Below, one piece after another: positions 23,245 to 33,448 of a stretch of DNA of 64,000 bases (the first letter of the stretch is position 1; each line of letters opens with the position of its first letter). Made by a program: the position numbers and the translations under genes. Where the stretch lies: assembly GCA_030674185.1 (NCBI GenBank), contig CM060307.1, forward strand, positions 52,609,075 through 52,673,074. Direction: 5' to 3'. Below the pieces are notes generated by a model. The model was not told where the DNA came from. It was given only the letters and a program-made list of their open reading frames with translations, and made no database searches. The stretch comes from Monoplex corrugatus (taxonomy: Eukaryota; Mollusca; Gastropoda; Littorinimorpha; Ranellidae).

Positions 23245-23393
23245 GATGAAGAAGGGTTCACCAAACTCTTGACGAGAAAACTAAAGAGAAAACGGATAGG
23301 ACATGAGCTGAACGAGTCAGGAAAGTAGTTACCATTTTAAGTGGGTGACAAAATGACAAGAAATAGAAAAAACACCACCACAAAACACGACTG
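23245..23393. other. Degraded Polinton spacer
   Basis: Lys-rich frames with stops, possibly the lost end of the upstream protein and the lost start of the integrase. Nothing firm. Confidence 0.4.
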
Positions 23394-24447
23394 TTGCACC
23401 GAGGGTATTACGACCCCAAAACAGTGGGAGCTTATGGTGGTGTGGATGCTTTAAAGCGTTCTACCAAACTAAAACGATCTGAGGTGAAAAACTGGTTGTC
23501 TTTCCAGGATGCTTATATTCGTCATAAATCTGTGCATCATAAATTTGTTAGGAGACGAGTAATTGTGGGGAGGAATCGACCACCAATGGCAGGCTGATTT
23601 GATTGACGTTCAGCAACTGAAGAAGGACAATGATGGCTTTGCCTATCTGCTGACAGTTATAGATGTGTTTAGTAAATACGCATGGGTAAAAACCTTTGAA
23701 AAACAAGTCTGGACCTGTGTTGTTGGAAGCTTTTGAGTACATTTTTAGTCAGGGGCGAAAACCTCTTAAACTACAAACGGATAAGGGGACAGAATTTTTG
23801 AATAGGACATTTCAAAAGTTTTTAAAAGAACAACAAGTGCAATTTTTTACTACCGAAAATGAAAACGTCAAAGCTTCGAAAGCAGAACGCTTCAACAAGA
23901 CCATCAAAGACAAGTTATGGAGGTACTTTACAAAGAAAAACACCTCACGTTTTGTCGAAGCCTAACCTCTGTTTGTGTACTCATACAATCACTCCTGCCG
24001 CCGAAGTATCAAGCGGGCCCCTGTAGATGTGACAACAGACAACCAAAAGGATGTATGGCAACTACTGTATAATAAGGACTAACCCACAGCTTCCGTTCGC
24101 CCCAAACTGAAGATGGGAGACCGTGTTCGCATCAGCAAAACCAGAAAAGTTTTCAAGAAAGGTTATCTACTGTCTTGGACCAAAGAATTGTTTACTATTA
24201 GTCGAATCAAGAAATCCATACCAGTGACTTACTTTCTTAAAGACGACCATGGGCAAGAGCTACAAGGAACCTTTTATGAACGGGAGCTACAAAAAGTGGG
24301 AGAAAGGAGACATACTGTATTGAAGCCGTCTTAAAGCAGCGCCAAGGATCAAGAGGACAAAATGAATATTTAGTCAAGTGGTATGGTTACAATTCTTCAT
24401 TTAATTCTTGGATTCCACAAAGAGCGCTCACCACCTACACCCACTGA
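23394..24447 (+). pseudogene. Polinton integrase (RVE/DDE core) with C-terminal chromodomain, broken
   Basis: Retroviral-like integrase expected to insert the element with a 6-bp duplication. The N-terminal part (23,394-23,597) is followed by the catalytic core: the first Asp in WQADLIDV, the second in LQTDKGTEF, and the Glu in KAERFNKT. The C-terminal SH3-like region contains MGDRVRISK and is followed by a chromodomain (EYLVKWYGY, then NSWIP), which may direct insertion to marked chromatin. The gene is inactivated by frame changes near 23,575, 23,694 and 24,320 and by in-frame stops at 23,963 and 24,080. It ends at 24,445-24,447. Confidence 0.9.
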
Positions 24448-24453
24448 CTGACT

Positions 24454-24729
24454 ATGCCTGAACAAGATCAAGAAGACGCTACCTCGGGTCATGATGAAGG
24501 GGGTACCCCTAACCTACATCGATCTATAAAATCTGTACTTTGGCATGTGTTTGGGCGACGTGTTCCTCGCAGTGAAATCGTCTTTGTTTGTCAGATGCTT
24601 GTTATCTACGTGGTGTCTCTATTTAACCTAAGTCGTAGACATGGAACAGACAATTTGTGGGTAGCACTCCTCGGTAGTTGTCTCGGGTACGTTCTTCCAA
24701 ATCCTAGTATCGAACCAGTGCTTCACTGA
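24454..24729 (+). CDS. Small Polinton membrane protein
   Basis: Intact 91-codon ORF starting 6 bp after the integrase stop. A charged N-terminus is followed by a hydrophobic segment (IVFVCQMLVIYVVSLFNL, about residues 42-59) and a second short hydrophobic patch ending GYVLPNP, suggesting one or two membrane spans. Small membrane ORFs of this type sit beside the capsid genes in animal Polintons. Function unknown. Confidence 0.65.
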   Translation: MPEQDQEDATSGHDEGGTPNLHRSIKSVLWHVFGRRVPRSEIVFVCQMLVIYVVSLFNLSRRHGTDNLWVALLGSCLGYVLPNPSIEPVLH

Positions 24730-24734
24730 CTACC

Positions 24735-26843
24735 ATGTTCTACTTGACACTACCCGGCAACAGCTCTCTGCAGTACTATCCGGACAATAATCCTAGTAAT
24801 TTTTTCACCAAACTACCTCATGCTATAGATCTAGGAGATTATGAGGTGGGATTAGCCGAGATTAGTTTACTGATAACTATGAGAGCGTAAGCAATGGGAG
24901 CGTGTATTTTGAATATCATGTTCCAGAAAGTAACTGCGCTACCTCCGACCCTAAACCGGGTACCGTACAATAAGTTTTACCCGGCGGATTATACGAATCT
25001 AAAAAGTATTTTATTCATACTCTTGTAACCCTTCTTCCGTTGAGGAATTTAACCTAACCTTCAGGAGGGTATCAATAAAAAAGAATTGCGGATTCGAAAA
25101 TAGAAAAAAAAAATTTATATTATTCAGAATAAACAAAATAATAAGTAAAATAGACAAGAGAGGGGATCCAAGTAAATAAGAAATGTTAGAATTTAGATCA
25201 AAGGAAAAATAACAACCCCAATACAATTTTTTTTATTTTCCGAACCACTGGAAAGAAACAACCTAATAAAACAAAGCACAACCAATTGAAAAAAATCAAA
25301 TCACAACATGATTTTAATATTGTATGATGTAGCAATAATGGCGAACAAAGGATTTAAGGGACTTAAGAGGCCCTGAACCACAAATAGCACCAAATATTTA
25401 ATATTTTGTTCTAATTCCACTCATGAAATACACCAACTGAAAGGAAAAAAGTATATTCACTCATAAAAAAGCATACTAAACAGATTGACTTTGTTTTCTC
25501 TTACCCATCGACCGTTTCATGCATAATTTACTTCCATATGCCTTTCTGGAAACACTAACCATAGACTTCCCTATCTCAACAGAGATTATTCCATAGATCA
25601 TATTTTATTAAAATGGATTGATCAGAGTGTTGTTTGACAACACTCACCACTATCTACTTACAAATATTCAACTAAACAAAATTAGAAATTTCAATGTCTA
25701 ATGATGACAACAATCATCTTTTTTCCCAATCCATAATAGTATTGAATAACAACAATCCAAAACATCTCCAATGCCTAATGATGATAACAATCATCATTGT
25801 TGTTGTTGTTGTTTTCTTTTTTAACGATCCCCACACATCATCACACCATCCGTTAACCAAACATCAAAAACATCGTTTCAATCAATTATTCCATACAATA
25901 CAATCAAGTAATACTTAAAACACACATAAACAATCATTTGACAACAAAACTATAATAATGCATAAACACCAACCTGATTTAGAAACCTAACAGTCCAACC
26001 GGCTTCCCGCTCAGCCGATATCAAACCACTGTCTGTGCTTCTGCCGCGCAGTTACAAAGTCACATGACCGATTTGACCCAGAAATTGAACAACAACAATT
26101 CGCTAATATTCAAATCCAAGTTCACTTGAAATTACACAAAGACCAAACCTAAATTTTATTTCAACCCACCAGAATTTACTAAATATAAAATTTACTTTAT
26201 CTTTACAATACAATTTTTATTTATACTAAAATTTTACTATAATATTCATAAAAAGGAGACTAGTCTCATTCCAAAACCCACAATAAACACACTATGTAAC
26301 CTCCCGAAGGTTTTCGGCAAGATACTTTTGAGGGGATTTACACTCTCAAGAAAATGACAGAAGCGACGCTCGGATTTCAAACGAATGGCAAAGCGAAACT
26401 GAAGTTGATCTTCAATCAAGCCACTAAAAAAGCGAAGAAAGCGCCCCTTTGCGTTTGAATGAGAGTCTGCAGAGAATATTAGGAGTTACATCACCAATCA
26501 TACAAGGACCCAGACATTTTGAGGCGAATCAATGGATGGACTTGAATCAAAACTTTAAAAGCCTTTTGTTTATTGCGATCTGGTAAGTCCTCGTCCAGTG
26601 AGAGACGCCATGCTTCCTCTACTTCGTACGCTACCACCCCCCCCCCCCCAACCCCCCATTGATAAGACCCGAGAAACCGTTCATCATATTTTTGAAAAAC
26701 CTCACTATGTCACTCTCAGTCGATTTCAGTTTAACACAGTGGAAATCCTTTTAACCACGGACATGGGTAAGGAGATTTCATTCAACAACGGCCACACCAT
26801 CGCAACACTTCATTTTCGACGCAGACGCCCTGACGGTTTTTGA
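24735..26843 (+). pseudogene. Polinton penton-like/minor capsid protein (PY), split by an insertion
   Basis: The start at 24,735 begins MFYLTLPGNSS, typical of a conserved animal Polinton virion protein generally considered penton-like. The frame stops at 24,888-24,890; related sequence continues in another frame, with a further stop near 24,972, to about 25,055. A 1,257-bp AT-rich element then intervenes. Coding resumes at about 26,313 and reaches the conserved end, ATLHFRRRR, with a stop at 26,843. The last open segment (26,598-26,843) contains a poly-C tract encoding prolines. Function would be vertex formation in the virion; this copy is dead. Confidence 0.75.
25056..26312. mobile_element. 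AT-rich element with 16-bp TIRs inserted in the penton-like gene
   Basis: It begins AACCTTCAGGAGGGTA and ends with the complement of AACCTTCGGGAGGTTA (14 of 16 match). The interior is A/T-rich and strikingly poor in G on plus, unlike the flanking Polinton. It carries an internal ~78-bp duplication (CTAATGATGACAACAATCAT near 25,697 and CTAATGATGATAACAATCAT near 25,775). No transposase ORF and no convincing target duplication is visible. Penton-like coding sequence lies on both sides. Confidence 0.6.
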
Positions 26844-26846
26844 GCG

Positions 26847-27323
26847 ATGGTGCGTCACCCCCCCCCCCCCCCTCCTTTAAACCCAATGGAAGAGCTTATG
26901 AAGAATATTACTGTAGTCAAGCCGGTCATGGACACCCTGTGTTTTTTGGAGGAAGGAATTACGGAGGTAGAGGTCTTAGAAGTCTCCTAGGAGGGATTGG
27001 GAGGACACTCATCCCACTGTTGTAAAGTGGTGGGAAGGCTTTCTCGTACTGAAAGAGGGGGCTCGAACAGGTATGCAAGTTGCCCAAGATGTGCCATTTG
27101 AACAAAATTTCAAATCAGCAATCCAACAACGAAGTCAGCAGACAGGCAAACGATTGTTAAGCCAAGCAGTGAGTAGAGTCACAGGCATTTCACCCCCTCC
27201 TGGTGAACAAGCGAGGAAGCGAATAAAGTCATTGACTCCAACCTCCATGGGACAGACCAAACGTCGCCAGGCAAAGAGAAAGAAGACCAGCAACGCTCCA
27301 AGAGACATTTTTGGATTTGCACC
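26847..27323 (+). pseudogene. Polinton Gly/Arg-rich basic virion (core-like) protein, frameshifted
   Basis: The conserved part begins with YYCSQAGHGHPVFFGG, followed by GRGLRSLLGG and LIPLL, then after a frame change between about 27,023 and 27,073 a Lys/Arg-rich tail (RKRIKSLTP, QTKRRQAKRKK) ending before the capsid ATG. Such proteins are thought to bind or compact virion DNA, like adenovirus core proteins (inference). The presumptive start region holds a 15-C run, so the only ATG near it (26,847) reads out of frame with the conserved part. Confidence 0.65.
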
Positions 27324-28474
27324 ATGTCGCTACTCCATCATCATTCAGCTGAGAGTGTACACATAGGACTTGATTTGTTTTGTGTGCCCCCAACACAAAC
27401 TGCAGTAGAAGAAGGTGTCTTTGTAGAACACCATCCCCTGTCTACTCTGTCTCCAGGTGCACCCAACGAATTTAGCGTCAGTGGCACCACCACAGATTAC
27501 TTGGATCTGAACAACACCTATCTTCACATCCGCGCCAAAGTGACAAAAGCAGATGGTACACCCCTGGACGCCAACACTGATGTCGCTCCAACCTACTATT
27601 GGCTTCACAGTCAGGTGGATATTTCTCTCAATGACACCCTAATTTCACCCAGTGAAAACACTTATCCTCATCGAGCTTACATCGAGGCGACACTCAACTA
27701 TGGCAAAGATGCCAAAAACAGTCATTTCACTTCTAGTCTGTACTACAGAGACACACCAGGCCACCTCGACAACACTCAAGGAGCTGAGAACATAGGACTG
27801 AGGAGTCGACGTCAGCTCACGATCAGAAGTAGGAAGTTGATATGATGGGTCGCCTTCACACAGATATCATGCACCAGGAACGCTACATGATCAACGGGGT
27901 GGCTGTCAAGATCAGACTGATTCCCTCTAAAAACACCTTTAACTTGATGGCTCATGATGGGGATGTGGGGGCTTCCTTTAAATGCGTCATCACTTACGCC
28001 TCAATGTTCGTTCGCAAAGTGAAACTCAACCCCGCCGTCTCCCTGGCACATGAAAAAGTATTGGAAAGGGGTACATGCAAGTGTCCTCTGAAGAGAATTG
28101 TCCAGAAGACCTTTGCCATTCCCCAAGGCAATTTTAGCGCTGTGTAAGACAACCTCTTCCTGAGGCAGACCCCTACCAAGATTGTCATTGGTCTTCTAAA
28201 CAGTGCAGCGTTCAACGGTCGGTATGACAGAAACCCATTTCATTTCCAACATTTTAACTTATTAAACTTTTTATGTCTGTACATGGATGGTCGTCAAATA
28301 CCTGCAAAAGCACTGACTCCAGATTTTGAACATCACCAGTGTGTGAGAGCTTACCACAGTCTGATGCTGGCCACAGGGGTGATCAACAAAGATGCTAGAA
28401 ACGATGTACACTTTCAACCACCATCCACAAACCCAAGCGTCATCGACTCTGTGTCTTGTGGTGATTATCTCTAA
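27324..28474 (+). pseudogene. Polinton major capsid protein (double jelly-roll), broken and 3'-truncated
   Basis: Starts at ATG 27,324. Recognisable capsid features include LDLFCVPPTQT, DYLDLNNTYL, YPHRAYIEATLNYG and TSSLYYRDTPG in the first frame (to about 27,845). The frame then shifts and continues from 27,842 with an in-frame stop at 28,145-28,147 and an end at 28,472-28,474. The C-terminal part expected for a complete double jelly-roll protein is missing. It would form hexameric capsomers. With the packaging ATPase it identifies this element as virus-like. Confidence 0.88.
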
Positions 28475-28718
28475 CAAATACGTCAGTTTATTCCCACTTG
28501 CTACAACACGGAGGCCCGTTGTGCTGCAGTGTACATCCCTTGAAAACAGCATCTACTGGTCGTAAAACTTTACAATGATAGTGTTATGTTATAATTCATT
28601 TTTACTACTATAGACTTTGGTTTTATTTTAAGTTTGATGAAAGAAAATAGATAAGAATATAATGAAATGAAATCAGTATTTTTGTTTTTTAACTGGAAAA
28701 AAGACAAACGTCTTTGTG
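28475..28718. other. Non-coding Polinton remnant
   Basis: AT-rich sequence after the truncated capsid gene. The missing capsid end, and possibly other genes, were lost here. No ORF. Confidence 0.45.
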
Positions 28719-29535
28719 TTTAAAGGTTGGAGGAAAAATGATAAACAACATTCGATACGCAGATGACACCGTGCTAATTGCACAAAGTGAAAGGGACCTA
28801 AAAAACCTTGTGAATACACTTGAAATAGACAGCAAAGATAAGGGGTTGGAACTAAACAGCAGGAATACTGAAGACATGGTGATCAGTAAAAAACATGAAA
28901 TCCCCTCATGCAAAATAACAGCAAACGGCACAATCTTGAGACAGGTTGATAAATTTAAATACCTGGGAACGATCATTTCACCAGACGGCAGATGCACATC
29001 AGAAATAGCCAGCAGAATCGGCCAAGCAAAAACAACATTCAAGAAGATGGAAAGCATTCTTACCAACAAATGCCTATCAATTCACATCAGGAAGAGACTT
29101 CTTGAATGTTATATAGAACCAATACTGTTGTACGGTTGCGAGGCGTGGACAGTCAACATGCAAAGCCAGAACACGATTGAGGCAGCCGAGATGTGGTTTC
29201 TAAGAAGGATGTTGAGAGTTCCATGGACAACAAAGAAAACAAACGAGACAGTCTTGATGGAGGCAGACACAAGTAGATCATTCATAAGGAAGATTAGGAA
29301 AAGGCAGGCAACATTCAAAGGCCATTTTATGAGGAAAGGGGAATTGGAACACCTGGACACAACGGGAAAGCTGGAGGGAAAGAGAGCACCGGGTAGACCC
29401 AGGGAGAAGATATTAGACGGACTTGCAGAGTGGCTGAAGACAGGGAGGGTGGAAGAGATGCTTGAGGCAACAAGAGATAGAGACAGATGGAAGTCCATAA
29501 TCGCCAACGCCATGCGGCAAGGCACCTGATGATGA
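28719..29535 (+). mobile_element. RTE-A copy 7, 5'-truncated, inside the Polinton
   Basis: Open from GGKMINNIRYADDTVLIA through WTVNMQSQNTIEAAE to the final NAMRQGT stop (ORF ends 29,529), then a GATGATGAT tail. It keeps the YADD box but lacks everything upstream of it, so it cannot be autonomous. One continuous frame suggests a fairly recent insertion. No clear target duplication. Confidence 0.9.
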
Positions 29536-30212
29536 TACATATAGACTCTTTATATAGATATATATAAATTGTAATGCCTCATGGTGCACGCCCCCTTCAA
29601 AGATATCCACACCTTGAAGTAAGCTTGAAGTTCAGAGTATACACTTTTCTCTATACATATGTATATTATTGAATGTATAAAGACCATTGTCTGTATATAA
29701 TATAACTTGTAATATAAAGTTCAGAGTATATTTTTTCTCTACACATATGTATATCATTGAATGTATAAAGATCATTGTCTGTATATAATATAAAGTGTGA
29801 TAGAAAGACCAGTGTTTAACAGATGTTCTGATAAATATTCAAATAGTTTCTCTTTTGAATCTAAAATGGTTAGTTAGGTTAGTTTCAACATAATTTTTGG
29901 GAAGCAGTCTCTCCAACCACCTCGTTGGTGCTTTCTGGGTGGGTTCTCGTTTTGTGAGGCTGAAAAACAAAGGACTAATAACAACAACAACAAAATCTAA
30001 TGTTTTTCAGTCTTCATAATTCAGGACTCAGTGGGTGGAGAGAGTGTTAAATATTGATACATGTCATTCATTCTATTTTTTCTGTTTGGTTGCACATGAT
30101 GGAGCTGGCAACAGCAACAACAACACAAATGCAAAAAAGCCCCCACATTCCAACCCCCCTGATCCTATAAGGTTCAGTGCACACACCTAAAACTTTGAAC
30201 ATACAACTTCAG
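29536..30212. other. Non-coding right arm of the Polinton with an 89-bp tandem duplication
   Basis: AAGTTCAGAGTATA...CTGTATATAATATAA occurs twice in tandem (from 29,628 and 29,717; to about 29,805). No gene recognised, and no polymerase motifs on either strand. Confidence 0.7.
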
Positions 30213-30360
30213 GGGGGTCACTCGGGGTCACCCAAACGGAATAATTCATTACACACACGAGTGAAAGTTCAATGGGAGATTATCCTTGATGATGATGACA
30301 TCAGTAACTCTGCACAATTTGACTCAGCACGAGGCATGAGGGGCGCCTCCTTATACTACT
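30213..30360 (-). repeat. Right terminal inverted repeat of the Polinton
   Basis: Reverse complement begins AGTAGTATAAGGAGGCGCCC and parallels the left TIR, including TAATGAATTATTCC and TTGGGTGACCCC. Followed directly by CGCGAG, the right target duplication (30,361-30,366). Confidence 0.92.
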
Positions 30361-30402
30361 CGCGAGGTTTCTAATGTGTTGATCTTGCTTTAGTTTTATT
30401 CT

Positions 30403-30531
30403 TTAATATACAATAATAATAATATACAATATTTTATATAGCGCAAAATCTTGATAAAATCAAATCTAAGCGCTAAAACAGACACACACGCACGCACGCA
30501 CGCACACACACGCACGCACGCACGCACGCAT

Positions 30532-30566
<35 letters not shown>

Positions 30567-31950
30567 GCGCGCGCGCGCGCGCGCGCGCACACGCACACGC
30601 ACACGGCTATAAATGGGGAGAAAGAATAAAAGCAATGGAAAATTATAGAGAGCATATTATATACAAATATATATTACAATGTGATTCCCCTCCGAGTGGA
30701 GACAGGCTGCAGAGGGGATTGAGTGAGGATTTTATGCAGAGGAGAAAAGGTGAGTTTTGAGAGCGGACTTGAAGGAGACAAAAGTAGGTTGCTGACGGAC
30801 TGAGAGAGGAAGTTTGTTCCAGGAAAGTAGACCAGAAACAGAGAAGGCTCGTGGACCATAGGTATTGAGCTTAGTGCGTGGAAAGCGAAAAGTCAGAGGA
30901 TCAGAGGCAGAGCGGAGGGTACGTGAGGGAACATAGATCTCAAGTAGGCTTGACAGGTAATCGGGGGCTGCGTTATTGAGGCTTTTGTAGCACATGGTGT
31001 CTAGTTTGTACTGTATGCGCTTTGATACAGGGAGCCAGTGAAGTTGTGCCAGGAGAGGAGATATGTGGTCAGCTTTTTTCTTTTTTAGTACAAGGCGTGC
31101 AGCATTGTTTTGAATGCGCTGCAGGATGTGAATGGTGGAAGCAGGAAGACCAGACAGGAGTGAATTGCAATAGTTAATGCGAGACATTATGAAGGAGAGG
31201 ACGAGTTTTGCAGTTGTTTCCACAGAGAGATACTTCCTGATCAGCCTTATACGATGGAGGTGATAGTAGCAAGATCTGGCAGTTTGAGAAACAAAGTTGT
31301 TCATGGAGAGGGTAGAGTCAATGCAGACACCAAGGTTTTTAGCTGAATCAGAAATTGGGACTGATGTGTTACATAATGGGAGAGAAAGAGAAGGCAGCTG
31401 AGAAAGTTTCTGACGGGTGCCAATGAGGATAGCTTCTGTCTTGTCATCATTAAGCTGAAGTTTGTTGAACGTCATCCAGTTCTTAATGTCCGAGTAACAC
31501 TCAGTGGTGCGAGTCAAGAGGCGCTGTATATTGTCTGGTGTGTCACTGTCTAGAAGTTGGGTGTCATCAGCATAGAAGTGGTGTTTTATAGAGTGGGAAT
31601 TGATGATGGTGGACAGGGGGGAGGTGTAAAGAGTGAAAAGAACAGGGCCAAGGACAGATCCTTGTGGAACACCACAGGTCAGGTATGCAGGTTGAGAGTA
31701 AGTGCCATTAATGAGAACAGTGTGTTTTCTGTTTGATAGATATGAAGTGAACCAGGAGAGAGCGATGTCAGAGATGCCAAAAGTATGATGAAGTCTAGAA
31801 AGGAGAATACCATGGTCAATGGTATCGAAGGCTGCAGACAGATCAAGGAGTGTGAGGAGAGAGACTTTGCCAGTATCAGTTGCAAGGAGGAGATTGTTGA
31901 GAATGTGTAGCAGGGCAGTTTCAGTGCTATGGCACTGGCGGTACGCTTGT
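30403..31950 (-). mobile_element. L2-B copy 1, 5'-truncated L2/CR1-like LINE
   Basis: The minus-strand ORF is open within 30,732-32,036; element sequence proper starts at YRQCHSTETALLHIL. RT motifs: LDLSAAFDTIDH, CGVPQGSVLGPVLF, YADDTQLLDSD; the C-terminus ends SALKTHLFSSA. The 3' UTR carries a (CA)n/(CG)n microsatellite (30,480-30,606), the GCGCTATATAAA end motif and an (ATT)n-like tail. It is uninterrupted from truncation to stop and very similar to the 46-50 kb copy. Confidence 0.92.
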
Positions 31951-32081
31951 CTTCCTTCATTAACCCTTTGACTCCTGCACCCTGTCCACCAGCATCCTGT
32001 ATTGTCAACCAAGTGAGCTTCACAATTGTGGATCATGCGAGACTGCTAATGTGTTGATCTTGCTCTGTTTTTATTGTGTAA
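31951..32081. repeat. MITE fragment fused to a paralogue of the Polinton empty site
   Basis: After CGCTTGTCTTCCTTCA (repeated at 32,367), TTAA at 31,960-31,963 is followed by the first ~48 bp of the TTAA MITE. From about 32,007 to 32,078 the sequence matches the Polinton left flank joined to its right flank through a single NGCGAG. Confidence 0.75.
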
Positions 32082-32277
32082 CCCTTTGACTCCCGCACCC
32101 TGTTCACCAGCATCCTGTATTGTCAACCATGCTAGCAAAGCAATAACTTATGCGTTTGATTACATCACCCTATCCACCAGCTTCCTGCAGGAACCTGGTA
32201 GATAGGGTGAAGGAATCAATATGGTTTTTTGTTTTTTGTTTTGTGCAATTGGTGGTTAGGAAGCGGGAGTCAAAGGG
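32082..32277. mobile_element. Short TTAA-flanked MITE, copy 2
   Basis: 196 bp with CCCTTTGACTCCCGCACCC at the left and its complement CGGGAGTCAAAGGG at the right. Right flank TTAA (32,278-32,281), left flank GTAA (decayed TTAA). It contains the internal CTTCCTGCAGGAA palindrome. A partial right end recurs at 32,383-32,413. Confidence 0.8.
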
Positions 32278-32755
32278 TTAAATCTTACTTTCTTTAGATT
32301 TAGGCCGATGGTAATTAAATCGACCCCAAAGCAGGTCGGGTTAGTGGATGGATTGTAAGGAAACCGCTTGTCTTCCTTCAAGCTGGTGGATAGGGTGAGG
32401 GAGTCAAAGGGCTAGCAACGCAGAATGCCGGTGGGCAGACCCAAGCACAAAGTCGTCCCGTGATTTCAAAGCCTATTACATTTCCGGTGACCTCTCGCAG
32501 GAAAAGTAGATCACACCTTACTCGTATGACAAGCTTTCACTGCCTTTATCGAAAGTCAGTGTATGGACGTGGACTGGACTGGACAGGGTCGGATTGGACA
32601 AGACTAAACTGACATGGCATAGGTTAGAATGGATCACATTTGATCGGATTTTCTCACGAAATGGAAGTTTCTTTTCCCACAGAAATACATTGAGTGTACA
32701 TAGAGGATCTTCGCTATTTACAGCCACTAAACTAGTGATAGGCGCAACAGTGAGA

Positions 32756-32757
<2 letters not shown>
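32278..32757. other. Unassigned stretch with a partial MITE end
   Basis: Includes the 32,383-32,413 fragment GCTGGTGGATAGGGTGAGGG... of the TTAA MITE. Otherwise nothing recognised. Confidence 0.45.
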
Positions 32758-32803
<46 letters not shown>

Positions 32804-32842
32804 CACACACACACACATACACACACGCGCCGCGCGCGCGCT

Positions 32843-32871
<29 letters not shown>
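32758..32871. repeat. (CA)n microsatellite
   Basis: CA array interrupted by a short CG-rich block. Confidence 0.95.
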
Positions 32872-32877
<6 letters not shown>

Positions 32878-33390
32878 AAGAAGAAGAATATTTCAGTGGA
32901 ATTGCAGTGATAAAATCTGAATCTAAAAGATGGTTGGAAAAAAAGAAGACATGCTAGGTGTTCCTGTACCGTCATTCAGCTGGATTGCTGTCAAAGAATG
33001 CTACGGACTGTAGGAGACATTTCTGTGTAATGAAATAATTCCAAGACAATATTTCTGCTCAAAGCTGTGTCACTATACTGGGATAGTTGTCTTGATCCAA
33101 AGCGAAATTTCTAAGGAATTTTTGAAAGAAGTAATCCGTGTGTCTCAAACAACGTATATTGAGTCAGTGAGAGAGGATGGGGCACACATTTTACGTCAAC
33201 AAAAAGTCCTGTATTGTGCTTGGTGCAATGTGTATGACAACGCTGTGTGTGATCAGTTTACATCTAACTGACACTACCTTTTTTCAACGGTTTTCCCGGC
33301 ACTTCTGACTTCCCTTCCTACAGCACACATCTGGAAACAACCTCCGAATTCGATCTGCTGCAACTTGTAAGTCTCCTTCTCTCTTTCTCT
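32872..33390. other. Unassigned stretch
   Basis: No gene recognised. Confidence 0.4.
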
Positions 33391-33413
33391 GTCTGTTTGT
33401 TGTCTGTCTGTCT

Positions 33414-33448
<35 letters not shown>

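Larger units (their letters stand above)
21176..30360 (+). mobile_element. Maverick/Polinton (adintovirus-like) element, degenerate, 9.2 kb
   Basis: Termini are AGTAGTA(A/T)AAGGAGG...; left and right ends are inverted repeats over about 145 bp, and 6-bp flanks AGCGAG/CGCGAG agree at five of six positions, as expected for Polintons. In order it encodes an A32-type packaging ATPase, a small basic protein, a conserved virion-type protein, a retroviral-like integrase with chromodomain, a small membrane protein, a penton-like protein, a Gly/Arg-rich basic protein and a major capsid protein, all on plus. Most are frameshifted or carry stops. No protein-primed DNA polymerase B or adenain-type protease was found, and the element is about half the usual 15-20 kb, so an internal deletion is likely. 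It hosts two later insertions (25,056-26,312 and 28,719-29,535). Confidence 0.93.

Noticed and set aside
21176..30360. DNA polymerase B and adenain-like protease expected in a Polinton
   Set aside because: No matching motifs were seen in either strand of the interval; the two non-coding arms and the AT-rich insertion contain no long ORFs.
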